This document shows, piece by piece, positions 8,898-17,405 of a stretch of DNA of 64,000 nucleotides (within the stretch, counting starts at the first letter, position 1; every line of letters begins with the position of its first letter). Source of the stretch: Flavisolibacter ginsenosidimutans (GTDB lineage: Bacteria > Bacteroidota > Bacteroidia > Chitinophagales > Chitinophagaceae); assembly GCF_007970805.1 (NCBI RefSeq), contig NZ_CP042433.1, positions 4,898,001 to 4,962,000 on the forward strand, read 5' to 3'. A program made the position numbers and the translations under genes. The notes under the pieces are model-generated. The model worked only from the letters and a program-made list of their open reading frames with translations. It did no database searches and was not told the origin of the DNA.

Positions 8898-10853
8898 ATG
8901 AAGAAAACCTTTCTCTTTCTTTCTCTCTTTTTCAGTCTTTCTCTTTTCGCCCAAAAAAAGTTCACCGTTGACGCAAGCAAAATTGTGGCGCCAGTTTCTC
9001 CCACCATGTGGGGCATTTTTTTCGAAGACATCAACTTTGCTGCCGACGGCGGATTGTATGCGGAAATGATAAAGAATCGTTCGTTTGAATTTCCGATGCC
9101 GATGATGGGCTGGAGAGAAATAAAGAACGGCGGTAACGGTAAAATCTTAATCGAAAATACCGGCAATCCAACGTCTGCAAACACACGGTTTGCGCACATC
9201 ACTGTCAATGCTGCAAACGGAACCTACGGCTTGTCTAATGAAGGTTTCAGGGGAATGGGATTTAAAAAAGGAGAAGTCTATAATTTTTCAATCGCGGCCA
9301 AAAAAATAAGTGGCGATGTAAAGCTTCGCATCGAAGCCGTAAATTTTTTGGGACAGAAAATCGGCGAAGCCACCATCGCAAATTTTGCCGGTGATTGGAA
9401 ACCCTACGCCGCTTCTTTCACTACAACTGACACGGCATTTAAAGGAAGAGTAAACCTTTGGTTTGAAGGTAATGGCGTTGTTGAAGTTGACAGGCTTTCT
9501 TTGTTTCCCAAGAACACCTGGAGGAATCGTCCCAACGGGATGCGCAGCGACCTTGTGCAATTGTTATACGACATGAAACCCGGTTTCATTCGCTTTCCCG
9601 GCGGCTGCATTGTTGAAGGCCGCGACCTTACGAACCGTTATCAATGGAAAGCAACCGTTGGTCCTGTTGATGCAAGAAAAACATTGATGAACCGATGGAA
9701 CGTTGAATTCAAAAACAAACTCACGCCGGATTATTACCAAAGCTTCGGCCTTGGCTTCTTCGAGTACTTTCAACTTGCTGAAGACGTGGGCGCAGAGCCT
9801 TTGCCCATCCTCAATTGCGGCATGGCTTGTCAATATAACAGCGGCGAAGTGGTGGCCATGAACGAACTCGATCCTTACATTCAGGACGCATTGGATTTGA
9901 TTGAATTTGCCAACGGCGCAACGACAACGAAATGGGGAAAGCTTCGTGCTGATATGGGCCATCCCGCGCCGTTCAATTTAAAATACATGGGCATCGGCAA
10001 CGAGCAGTGGGACGAGCAATACATTGAACGTTACAAACAGTTTCACGCCGTGCTGAAACAAAAGCATCCCGAAATTAAATTGGTTTCTGCCGCAGGTCCT
10101 TCGCCCGACGGAAAACTCTTTGATTATGCCTGGACCGAATTGCGAAAACTCAACGCCGATTTAATTGACGAACACTATTACGCCAACCCGGATTGGTTCT
10201 ACCAACACGCAAGCCGCTACGACAACTATGACCGCAAAGGCCCCAAAGTTTTTGCCGGCGAATACGCGGCGCAAAGCAAAGGCATTGCACGAACGGAGAA
10301 CCAAAATACCTGGCAATGTGCCTTGGCAGAAGCGGCGTTCATGACGGGTTTGGAGCGCAACGCTGATGTGGTAAAAATGGCGTCATACGCACCGTTGTTT
10401 GCACACGTGGATGCGTGGCAGTGGTCGCCGGATTTGATTTGGTTTAACAACCTTCAATCTTACGGTACGCCTAATTATTACGTGCAAAAACTCTTCTCTA
10501 CAAACAAAGGAACAGACTTGCTTTCCGTTTTAGAGGTTAACGAAACCGTGAAAGGCAAGGACAGCGTTTATGCAAGCGCCGTGTTTGATAAAAAGAGCGG
10601 CGACGTGATTGTAAAATTCGTGAACGCTTCTTCCAACGCGGTTGCAATCGAAACAACGATCCGCGGCGCAAAACCTTCCAAAAAAGAAGCCGCCGTGCAA
10701 GTACTTTCGTCAACGGATAAATACACCGTAAACAGTTTCGAAGCACCACAAGCTATCGCACCGTCAACTGAAATGGCCGCGATAAAAGACGGCGCTGTAT
10801 CGCTTTCCTTAAAGCCTTCTTCGTTAACCGTTGTCCGCATCCAGTGTAAATAA
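8898..10853 (+). CDS. GH51 alpha-L-arabinofuranosidase
   Basis: 651 residues with a signal peptide (cleavage near LFAQK). After the MWGIFFEDINFAADGGLYAE motif comes a jelly-roll carbohydrate-binding insert (about 90-190). A TIM barrel then carries the acid/base Glu369 in GIGNEQWDE and the nucleophile Glu455 in FAGEY, and a C-terminal beta-sandwich closes the protein. GH51 enzymes release L-arabinofuranose from arabinan and arabinoxylan. The gene lies between GH105 and the acetylesterase in a same-strand run with short spacers, consistent with one transcript. Both catalytic Glu residues are intact. Confidence 0.95.
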   Translation: MKKTFLFLSLFFSLSLFAQKKFTVDASKIVAPVSPTMWGIFFEDINFAADGGLYAEMIKNRSFEFPMPMMGWREIKNGGNGKILIENTGNPTSANTRFAHITVNAANGTYGLSNEGFRGMGFKKGEVYNFSIAAKKISGDVKLRIEAVNFLGQKIGEATIANFAGDWKPYAASFTTTDTAFKGRVNLWFEGNGVVEVDRLSLFPKNTWRNRPNGMRSDLVQLLYDMKPGFIRFPGGCIVEGRDLTNRYQWKATVGPVDARKTLMNRWNVEFKNKLTPDYYQSFGLGFFEYFQLAEDVGAEPLPILNCGMACQYNSGEVVAMNELDPYIQDALDLIEFANGATTTKWGKLRADMGHPAPFNLKYMGIGNEQWDEQYIERYKQFHAVLKQKHPEIKLVSAAGPSPDGKLFDYAWTELRKLNADLIDEHYYANPDWFYQHASRYDNYDRKGPKVFAGEYAAQSKGIARTENQNTWQCALAEAAFMTGLERNADVVKMASYAPLFAHVDAWQWSPDLIWFNNLQSYGTPNYYVQKLFSTNKGTDLLSVLEVNETVKGKDSVYASAVFDKKSGDVIVKFVNASSNAVAIETTIRGAKPSKKEAAVQVLSSTDKYTVNSFEAPQAIAPSTEMAAIKDGAVSLSLKPSSLTVVRIQCK

Positions 10854-10861
10854 ATATTTTC

Positions 10862-10938
10862 ATTTATGTCCTTAACTGCATTGCTACTATTGAGCTTTTC
10901 TTGCGTCGCACTCTTGTACGCTTTGTTCACTGTGCGGC
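10862..10938 (+). repeat. Copy 1 of the TTGCGTCGCACTC dispersed repeat, overlapping the acetylesterase 5' end
   Basis: The core TTGCGTCGCACTCTTGTACG lies near 10901-10920. The upstream half (TTATGT, then CATTGCTACTAT) matches the reverse complement of the copy at 42717-42783. The downstream TTTGTTC and TGCGGC match the copy at 37116-37181. The element therefore covers the apparent ATG and most of the first hydrophobic segment of the acetylesterase frame. Confidence 0.8.
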
Positions 10939-12260
10939 GATCTGCCCTTTCTTTTATCGCCGTTATTCTTTGTCACACTTATACAAACGCACAATCCTAC
11001 AAATTCGACTTCGGCCTTGGCAAAATTGAAAAAGGATACACGCAGGTTTTGCCCGAAACCAAATACAATCCCCAAACGGGTTACGGCTTTGAGTTTTCAT
11101 CCAACCTTGTTTCAAATACATATGCCGGAACCGACGCCTTGCGCGACGATTACATCACCAGCAACAAGCCCTTTTATTTTTCCGTAAAGCTTCCCGAAGG
11201 CAATTACAACGTGAAAGTAATTCTTGGCGATAAGGAAGGAACATCTGCAACCACCATCAAAGCCGAATGCAGAAGACTGATGGTGGAAAAAGTAGAAACG
11301 GCCAAAGGCAGGTTTACTACTGCTGAATTTACCGTACACGTGAAGGACAGTATCATTCGTTCATCGAATAGTGAAAGCAAAGTGCGGTTGAAGGCGCGGG
11401 AATATGCCTACCTGCATTGGGACGATAAACTCACGTTGGAATTCAACAACGCCGCACCCAAAGTTTGCGCCGTTGAAATCACAAAGGTCAGCAACATTCC
11501 AACCATGTTTCTCGCCGGCAATTCAACCGTTGTTGACCAGGCTGAAGAACCCTGGGCCGCATGGGGGCAAATGATTCCGGCTTTCTTTCAGCCGAATAAA
11601 ATTGTCGTTGCCAATTACGCTGAATCGGGTGAAACATTAAAAGCATTTAAAGGTGCAAGGCGGCTGGAAAAAATCTGGAGCATGGCAAAGCCCGGCGACT
11701 ATCTTTTTATTGAATTTGCGCACAACGATCAAAAGCCAGGTGGCAATCATCTTGATCCTTTCACTACGTATAAACAAACGGTGAAGGAATGGATTGCCGA
11801 AGCCCGCAAGCGAGGCGTGACGCCGGTTTTGGTAACATCCATGAACCGCAGAACTTTTGATTCATCGGGCCACATCACAAACTCTCTTGGTGATTATCCC
11901 GAAGCCATGCGCCAAACCGGAAAGGAAGAAAACGTAGCGGTGATTGATTTGAACGCAATGAGCAAAATCTTGTACGAAGCCTGGGGACCTGTTACATCGC
12001 TGAAAGCATTCGTGCATTTTCCGGCCAATACGTTTCCAAATCAAAAAGAAGAACTAAAGGACAACACGCATTTTACAGCGTACGGTGCTTACGAATTGGC
12101 AAAGTGTATCGTCAACGGCATAAAGCAAAACGTTCCAACGCTTGCAGCTTATCTGAAAAAAGATTTGCCTTCGTTCAATCCTTTACATCCTGATGATGCA
12201 ATGACGTGGCATTTGCCCGCAAGTGCTTTCATTGGTTCGGTAAAACCCGATGGCAATTAA
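10866..12260 (+). CDS. Rhamnogalacturonan acetylesterase (SGNH hydrolase, CE12-like)
   Basis: 464 residues from ATG 10866. The N-terminal beta domain (YKFDFGLGKIEKGY) is typical of this subfamily, followed by an SGNH hydrolase: FLAGNSTVVDQ with nucleophile Ser220, ANYAESGETLKAF (block II Gly), FIEFAHNDQKPGG (block III Asn) and DNTHFTAYGA (Asp399/His402). It removes acetyl esters from the rhamnogalacturonan I backbone. The start is uncertain: the first 22 codons lie in a dispersed repeat. A GTG at 10932 would give a cleaner signal peptide (MRRSALSFIAVILCHTYTNA), while the ATG gives two hydrophobic runs. The spacer after GH51 is only 12 bp with the ATG and 78 bp with the GTG. Confidence 0.9.
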   Translation: MSLTALLLLSFSCVALLYALFTVRRSALSFIAVILCHTYTNAQSYKFDFGLGKIEKGYTQVLPETKYNPQTGYGFEFSSNLVSNTYAGTDALRDDYITSNKPFYFSVKLPEGNYNVKVILGDKEGTSATTIKAECRRLMVEKVETAKGRFTTAEFTVHVKDSIIRSSNSESKVRLKAREYAYLHWDDKLTLEFNNAAPKVCAVEITKVSNIPTMFLAGNSTVVDQAEEPWAAWGQMIPAFFQPNKIVVANYAESGETLKAFKGARRLEKIWSMAKPGDYLFIEFAHNDQKPGGNHLDPFTTYKQTVKEWIAEARKRGVTPVLVTSMNRRTFDSSGHITNSLGDYPEAMRQTGKEENVAVIDLNAMSKILYEAWGPVTSLKAFVHFPANTFPNQKEELKDNTHFTAYGAYELAKCIVNGIKQNVPTLAAYLKKDLPSFNPLHPDDAMTWHLPASAFIGSVKPDGN

Positions 12261-12315
12261 AAAACAACTTTCTGTGTCATTGTGGTTCAAAAACTTCAAC
12301 ACACAACGTAGTCAT

Positions 12316-13662
12316 ATGAAATCAAGATTGCTCATTGCCCTTTTGTTTCTTTCAACTCTCTGCTTTGCACAAATCGGCAAACGTTTTCCGTCGGAAAGGA
12401 AAGTGGTAAAAGATCCCGTAACCGGCACAATGCTAACGTTTCTCACCAGCACACCTGCGGGTGATTCAAAAATTTATCAAACGCATACGCAATGGACGGC
12501 CGGTGGCGAATGGCTCATCTTTCGCAGCGGACGTGCACGCAACGAAGCCTTGGCAGTAAACGAAAAAACCGGCGACATTGTGCAGGTAACCGAAGGCGGT
12601 TACACCGGCATGTTGTGCGTGGCCCGCAAAAGCATGAAGCTTTATTTCATGCAAAGCGCATCAACCGATTCAGCGCAACGGCGGCGAGGCGGCGGTGCGC
12701 TTCGCATCATTGAAACAGACTTGCAAAAAGTTTTCGACGACAGCAAGAAAGGCGCAATGAAAACAGCGTCGGCCTATCAACGTGTTTGCGGAACAATTCC
12801 GGCAACCATTGATGCCGGTGGTGACATGGCGCTGGATGCCGACGAAGGCTTTGTTTATTTTCGCGTGGGCAAAATTGAAGCGGCAAAGCATTTACAACCG
12901 GGAACAAAAATCGAAAGCAATTTCGGTCCGCGCAACATGGGCGCTGGTCCTGCAGGCTTAATGAGCATGAACATTAAAACCGGTGAGATCAAATACATTG
13001 TTTCGGTACCGTTTCAAATTGGGCATGTGCAAACCAATCCTTTTGTTTCCGGTGAAATAATTTTTTGTTGGGAAACGGGCGGCAAATCGCCGCAGCGCAC
13101 CTGGTACGTAAAAGCCGATGGGTCAGGCCTTCGTCCCTTGTATCCTGAAGCACCCTACGAATGGGTAACACACGAAGCCGTGATTACAAAAGATGAAGTT
13201 GCGATTGCCATCATGGGACACAGGAAAGTGCAGGGCGTTGATTCAACCGGCACCGATGTTGGCGGCGCCAATCCCGGTCAAGATGCAGCTTGGGGCCCAT
13301 CGGGCACAAGAGAAAAACCTACCGGGCTTGGCATTGTGAATTTGCGCACACGCGAAATGGTGATTGCGGGCCAAACACCCAGCGGCAGCGGCCTTTGGCA
13401 CGTGAACGGTTCGGCTGACGGACGCTGGGCGGTGGGCGATGATTTTTCGCGAAGCATTTATTTAATTGACCGCCATACACACGAAATGATCATGCTTTCC
13501 ACCGGGCACAAAGCAACAGCAACGGATCATCCGCATCCAACTTTCAATGCCGACGGCACGAAGATCGAAATACAATCGGCCATGCTTTCGGCAGATGGCC
13601 GTTCGATGAACATCTGCATCATTCCCGTGCCGGATGAATGGTTGAAACGTACCTACAAATAA
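12316..13662 (+). CDS. PL22-like oligogalacturonate lyase
   Basis: The start is placed at ATG 12316 because it gives a signal peptide (MKSRLLIALLFLSTLCFAQ), while the in-frame ATG at 12250 adds 22 polar residues and overlaps the previous gene. The 448-residue product is a seven-bladed beta-propeller of the oligogalacturonate lyase type. Visible features are GKRFPSERKVVKDPVTGTM at the mature N-terminus, QIGHVQTNPFVSGEIIFCWE (family His/Cys-Trp-Glu motif), WVTHEAVITKDEVAI and DHPHPTFNADGT. PL22 enzymes split short oligogalacturonates by Mn-dependent beta-elimination, yielding the unsaturated products that GH105 processes. PL22 enzymes are often cytoplasmic; this one is predicted to be exported. 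Confidence 0.85.
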   Translation: MKSRLLIALLFLSTLCFAQIGKRFPSERKVVKDPVTGTMLTFLTSTPAGDSKIYQTHTQWTAGGEWLIFRSGRARNEALAVNEKTGDIVQVTEGGYTGMLCVARKSMKLYFMQSASTDSAQRRRGGGALRIIETDLQKVFDDSKKGAMKTASAYQRVCGTIPATIDAGGDMALDADEGFVYFRVGKIEAAKHLQPGTKIESNFGPRNMGAGPAGLMSMNIKTGEIKYIVSVPFQIGHVQTNPFVSGEIIFCWETGGKSPQRTWYVKADGSGLRPLYPEAPYEWVTHEAVITKDEVAIAIMGHRKVQGVDSTGTDVGGANPGQDAAWGPSGTREKPTGLGIVNLRTREMVIAGQTPSGSGLWHVNGSADGRWAVGDDFSRSIYLIDRHTHEMIMLSTGHKATATDHPHPTFNADGTKIEIQSAMLSADGRSMNICIIPVPDEWLKRTYK

Positions 13663-13684
13663 TTTCTTTTCAATCAGCGATGCA

Positions 13685-14671
13685 ATGAAGAAAACGGTTT
13701 TGTTCTTTCTCCTTTGTGCGTTCAACCTTGCTCGTGCGCAAGACACGATCAATCCTTTAAAGGGAGACATTCGCGTGCACGACCCGGTGATGATAAAGGA
13801 AGGAAAGACCTATTATGTTTTTCACACCGGCAGAGGCATTTCTATCAAAACATCAAACGATAAAATAACCTGGCGAAATGCAGGGAGAGTTTTTGAAAAT
13901 AACATACTTCCGGCCTGGCACAAAAAAGACATCCCCGCGCAAGACGGCAGCCTGTGGGCGCCGGACATTCATTATGCCAACGGCAAGTATTATCTCTATT
14001 ATTCGGTTTCGGCCTGGATGAATTTTAATTCAAGCATCGGTCTTGCCACCAACACCACGCTTGATTCAACCTCGCCGGCTTATCATTGGAAAGACGAAGG
14101 CAAAGTGATTGATTTTCGAAACGGTGGCGAAGGTGTGAACACAATTGACCCGAATGCTTTTCGTGACAAAGACAGGCTTTGGTTGTTTTACGGTTCGTAC
14201 AAAGCCGGTTTGCGCCTGGTAGAATTGAATCCTGTAACCGGTAAATTGCTTAACGAACAGGCCCCGCAACCCACTGTCATTACAACTTCATTAGGAGAAG
14301 GTGTGTTCGTCATAAAAGGCGGTGGCTACTATCACATTTTTGCTTCACGCGGACGTTGTTGTGCGGGCATGAACAGCACTTACCAAATTGTGATGGGCCG
14401 TTCAAAAAACATCAAAGGTCCTTATCTGAACAAAGAAGGCAAGAGTTGGGCGGACAACAATTATTCGCTTTTTCTTGCCGGCGATACAACCGAACCGGGA
14501 CGAGGCCACAACGGTTTCTTTACCGAAGGCGATACGACCTTTGTTGTTTATCATGCGTACACACGTTCGGCGGCCGGTGCTTCACTGCTAAACATTAAAC
14601 CGCTTTACGTGGACGAAAACGGATGGCCCACACTTGACCGATCAAAAAAATTATTCAAAAGAGAAGAATAA
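13685..14671 (+). CDS. GH43 arabinan endo-1,5-alpha-L-arabinosidase
   Basis: 328 residues with a signal peptide ending ARA-QD. A five-bladed propeller with the three GH43 acidic residues in place: Asp33 in RVHDPVM (general base), Asp155 in NTIDPNAF (pKa modulator) and Glu205 in LGEGVFV (general acid). The LWAPDIHYANGKYYLYYS motif is typical of arabinanases. A Cys pair (GRCCAGMNSTYQ) near the active site is also common in the family. It cuts the alpha-1,5-arabinan backbone and complements the GH51 and the next GH43. It is co-directional, with a 22 bp spacer after the lyase gene. Confidence 0.93.
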   Translation: MKKTVLFFLLCAFNLARAQDTINPLKGDIRVHDPVMIKEGKTYYVFHTGRGISIKTSNDKITWRNAGRVFENNILPAWHKKDIPAQDGSLWAPDIHYANGKYYLYYSVSAWMNFNSSIGLATNTTLDSTSPAYHWKDEGKVIDFRNGGEGVNTIDPNAFRDKDRLWLFYGSYKAGLRLVELNPVTGKLLNEQAPQPTVITTSLGEGVFVIKGGGYYHIFASRGRCCAGMNSTYQIVMGRSKNIKGPYLNKEGKSWADNNYSLFLAGDTTEPGRGHNGFFTEGDTTFVVYHAYTRSAAGASLLNIKPLYVDENGWPTLDRSKKLFKREE

Positions 14672-14679
14672 ATTAAACA

Positions 14680-15666
14680 ATGAAACTGCTCTCATTCACG
14701 GCCTTGTTGGTTATGGCAAACAACGTTGTTCTTGCGCAACCAACAAACGCAAACAATGGCTTGTCAAACAAAAAGGACACAAGCTTTACCGCACAAGGCA
14801 ATCCAATCATTCGCTACAAGTTTACCGCCGATCCTGCGGCAATGGTTTACAAAGGCAAAGTCTATTTATATACCGGTCACGACGTAGCGCCGGAAAAACG
14901 GGCCGGTTACGAAATGCACGAATGGCTTTGCTTTTCATCGCCCGATATGAAAACATGGACGGAGCACCCATCGCCATTAAATGTAAAAGCATTTGCCTGG
15001 GCCAAAGACGATGCCTGGGCTTCGCAGGTAATAGAAAGAGCCGGAAAATTTTATTGGTACGTCGCCATCACACACGGAACGATCCACGGAAAAGCCATTG
15101 GTGTAGCCGTTGCCGATAATCCTTTAGGGCCTTTTAAAGATGCCCGTGGCTCAGCACTTGTTACAAACGACATGACGACGGAAACAAAAATCAGTTGGGA
15201 TGATATTGACCCAACGGTAATCGTTGACAAAGGCCAGGCTTATTTGTTTTGGGGCAACACAAAATGTTATTGGGCAAAGCTGAAAGAAAACATGATTGAG
15301 CTGGACGGACCCATTCACACCGTTGAGTTGCCGCATTACACCGAAGCGCCGTGGGTTCACAAGCGCGGCGATTGGTATTACTTATCCTATGCTTACGAAT
15401 TCCCGGAGAAAACGGCTTACGCCATGAGCCGCAGCGTTGAAGGGCCGTGGGAATACAAAGGATTGCTTGGCGAGATTCCGGGTAACAGCAACACAGCGCA
15501 TCAGGCCATCATTGACTTTAAAAGCAAAACTTATTTTATTTATCACAACGGCGCCCTGGTGCCCGATGCGGGAAGCTTTCACCGCTCGGTGTGCATTGAC
15601 TATTTGTATTACAACAAAGACGGAACAATGAAGCGTGTGGTGATGACGAGCGAAGGCGTACAATAA
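14680..15666 (+). CDS. GH43 beta-xylosidase/alpha-L-arabinofuranosidase
   Basis: 328 residues with a signal peptide ending LAQ-PT. The GH43 triad is visible: Asp51 in FTADPAAMVYKGK, Asp177 in DDIDPTVIV and Glu222 in YTEAPWVHKRGDWYYLSYA. The motif MHEWLCFSSPDMKTWTEHP places it in the exo-acting xylosidase/arabinofuranosidase branch rather than with the endo-arabinanase next door. It starts 9 bp after the preceding GH43 and is the last gene of the pectin locus. The substrate within GH43 is inferred. Confidence 0.92.
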   Translation: MKLLSFTALLVMANNVVLAQPTNANNGLSNKKDTSFTAQGNPIIRYKFTADPAAMVYKGKVYLYTGHDVAPEKRAGYEMHEWLCFSSPDMKTWTEHPSPLNVKAFAWAKDDAWASQVIERAGKFYWYVAITHGTIHGKAIGVAVADNPLGPFKDARGSALVTNDMTTETKISWDDIDPTVIVDKGQAYLFWGNTKCYWAKLKENMIELDGPIHTVELPHYTEAPWVHKRGDWYYLSYAYEFPEKTAYAMSRSVEGPWEYKGLLGEIPGNSNTAHQAIIDFKSKTYFIYHNGALVPDAGSFHRSVCIDYLYYNKDGTMKRVVMTSEGVQ

Positions 15667-15669
15667 GCG

Positions 15670-16005
15670 TTAAAGCTGAGACGAGATAATCTTAACCAAA
15701 TGTTTTAATTCTTTGTCGGTGATGTTTTCCTTATCCGACTTATCATAGATAGAAGAGAGAAACAATTTTTTCTGAACAACAAGAACAAACGTTATCACTC
15801 TTGCACCGCCTGATTTTCCTTTGCCTTTGCTCTTAATTGCCAGTCGAATTTTATAGAAGTTTTCACCGAGCGGAGTGCCTTGTTTGGGATTGCTCTCTAA
15901 ACTCTCTACAAGTTGCGCCAAATCGTTTTTCAATGATGGATATTTTCGGGCAAGCTTTTCTGCCTCTCGTTCGAACGGCTGAATCGTTCGAACTTCATAA
16001 CTCAT
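15670..16005 (-). CDS. RelE/ParE-superfamily toxin
   Basis: A 111-residue basic protein with the RelE/ParE pattern: FEREAEKLARKYPSLKNDL (N-terminal helices), ESNPKQGTPLGENFYKIRLAIKSKGKGKSGGARVITFVL (central beta-sheet with the conserved R/K residues), then FLSSIYDKSDKENIT and a C-terminal helix. Members either cleave mRNA on the ribosome or poison gyrase; the sequence alone does not decide which. It overlaps the upstream antitoxin gene by 11 bp and converges on the GH43 gene, with 3 bp between the stop codons. Confidence 0.85.
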   Translation of the reverse strand: MSYEVRTIQPFEREAEKLARKYPSLKNDLAQLVESLESNPKQGTPLGENFYKIRLAIKSKGKGKSGGARVITFVLVVQKKLFLSSIYDKSDKENITDKELKHLVKIISSQL

Positions 16006-16204
16006 TCAAAAAAGCTTTTGCCGGTCTTGAAGAAGTTTTGCCTTTGCTTGCCAGAATGGCCTCCTGCATTCCTTCGGCAATTGTTGTTAAGGTCTGTGTT
16101 TTTGTCCGGTCTTCTTTCTGGATGCTTACAAAATCAAAATTCTTTAGAAGCTCCATAAGGAATTTATATTTTTTTTCATCCACGTGAAGAATAACCTGTT
16201 TCAT
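15995..16204 (-). CDS. Antitoxin partner of the RelE/ParE-type toxin
   Basis: A 69-residue protein upstream of and overlapping the toxin gene (toxin ATG at 16005, this stop at 15995), the usual antitoxin-first order with translational coupling. The N-terminal beta strand and helix (KQVILHVDEKKYKFLMELLKNFDFVSIQKED) resemble short DNA-binding antitoxins, and the polar C-terminus would wrap the toxin. No named antitoxin family is recognised with confidence. A palindrome 18-31 bp upstream of the ATG (TGAACGctCGTTCA, 16222-16235) is a candidate operator. Confidence 0.75.
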   Translation of the reverse strand: MKQVILHVDEKKYKFLMELLKNFDFVSIQKEDRTKTQTLTTIAEGMQEAILASKGKTSSRPAKAFLNEL

Positions 16205-16221
16205 CGAAAAAGTTTTTGAAA

Positions 16222-16235
16222 TGAACGCTCGTTCA
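16222..16235. promoter_or_regulatory. Palindromic operator candidate of the toxin-antitoxin pair
   Basis: TGAACG-ct-CGTTCA lies just upstream of the antitoxin start and is extended by A/T-rich flanks that also pair. The same half-sites recur as GTTCGAACG...CGTTCGAAC at 15969-15993, inside the toxin start region. Toxin-antitoxin pairs are commonly autoregulated at such sites; binding is inferred. Confidence 0.45.
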
Positions 16236-16285
16236 AATTTACAGCACGACGCTGCGTAAAAAGCATTTTATAAAGTTTGTTTGAA

Positions 16286-16471
16286 TTACTGGGTGTGATT
16301 AATCTTCCGCAGCAAACGACCGACAATAATTCTTTCTTTGCCGTCTTCAAAAACAACAAGCATCGAACCGTTCTTGCCACGAATGCATTTACCGGCTCTT
16401 CGGACAGCAGAACAAGCTTGCTTTCGTAAAGTTTGATCGGTGTTTTTATCGCCCAGGTAAATGTATTCCAT
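16286..16471 (-). CDS. Small conserved hypothetical protein (61 aa)
   Basis: A 61-residue basic protein beginning MEYIYLGDKNTDQTLRKQAC. The ATG at 16471 shares bases with the TGA of the upstream gene (TGATG overlap), which points to translational coupling; a TTG one codon earlier is less likely. The pattern CSAVRRAGKCIRGKNGSMLVVFEDGKERIIVGRLLRKI suggests a small beta-barrel-like fold, perhaps nucleic-acid binding because of its many Arg/Lys. No family was recognised. Confidence 0.6.
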   Translation of the reverse strand: MEYIYLGDKNTDQTLRKQACSAVRRAGKCIRGKNGSMLVVFEDGKERIIVGRLLRKINHTQ

Positions 16472-17307
16472 CAATTGCTGTACGTATAAACGTATTCCAC
16501 TTTTCCCGTTTGTTCTTTTTGCTTGTTAAAGATGACTTCTTTTGTTTTTAATCCTTTGGTATCATAAGCATACCGCCAAATGAGGTAGTCATCGCTGTTT
16601 TGCGGCACGGTAATACGTTGCGTAACCTGCGCTTTGTCTGAATATTCAAACATGCTTTCGGGCAAAAGCTTTCGGGCTTTTTTATTGTAGCGAACAATGT
16701 CAGTTAAACGGCCTGCTTTATCGTAATAGTAGTAATAGGGCTCTTCGGTCAGCACGCCGCGCTTTTCCTGTTCTTCAATTACGTTGCCTGCATCGTCAAG
16801 CTTAAAGCTTACAACGGCCGTGTCTTTTTTGTTTTTGATACGCAACATTTTTGTAATACGCCCCTGTGCGTCGTATTGCCAAAGGTGGTCATCGGTTTGC
16901 GTAGCTGTAAGACTGTCGCCGGCCCCAAACAATACCGCGTTTAACGTTCCCGCATTGTTGTATGTGTAAAGGGTTGTGTTCACAAGGCCGTTTGTTGAAT
17001 CAGTTGTTTTAGTGATTCTCCCGTTTGCATCCACATAGGTCGTCAGGTAAGAAGGGCTGGTGTATTCTGATTTGGTGACGGTTTGCAAAGCTTTTTGCGC
17101 TAATAAAAATTCCTGTTGAACGTTAAAGTCCGCAAGCGGTGTGTTATTTATCGTATAGCTTTTTAGCGTTACGGTTTTCACCTTGTTGTTGCTGTACGAC
17201 CGAATCAACTCGGTGCTTTCTTTTGTGCCAACGATGTCTTTGTAATAGTACTGTGCAGAAGCGGCAAAGGACAAAAACAGCAGCGCAAGACCGGAAACTT
17301 TTTTCAT
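16471..17307 (-). CDS. Secreted protein with YD/RHS-like repeats
   Basis: 278 residues with a signal peptide (cleavage near ASA-QY). The body consists of degenerate units such as TYVDANGRITKTTD, WQYDAQGRITKMLRI, YYYDKAGRLTDIVRY, FEYSDKAQVTQRIT and YAYDTKGLKTKEVIF, i.e. the Y-x-Y-D-x-x-G-R pattern of YD/RHS repeats. Such short secreted repeat proteins are common in Bacteroidota; their role is unknown. No toxin domain follows. It is divergent from the DUF3667 gene and coupled to the small gene downstream. Confidence 0.8.
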   Translation of the reverse strand: MKKVSGLALLFLSFAASAQYYYKDIVGTKESTELIRSYSNNKVKTVTLKSYTINNTPLADFNVQQEFLLAQKALQTVTKSEYTSPSYLTTYVDANGRITKTTDSTNGLVNTTLYTYNNAGTLNAVLFGAGDSLTATQTDDHLWQYDAQGRITKMLRIKNKKDTAVVSFKLDDAGNVIEEQEKRGVLTEEPYYYYYDKAGRLTDIVRYNKKARKLLPESMFEYSDKAQVTQRITVPQNSDDYLIWRYAYDTKGLKTKEVIFNKQKEQTGKVEYVYTYSN

Positions 17308-17405
17308 TCAGATATTGTTTGCTCAAAAATAAACACACTGCTGCAAGCCTGCTTGCCGCATTCGGTGAAGTGCGATATTTGTCGCTACTTTTAAGAAAAT
17401 TTTAC

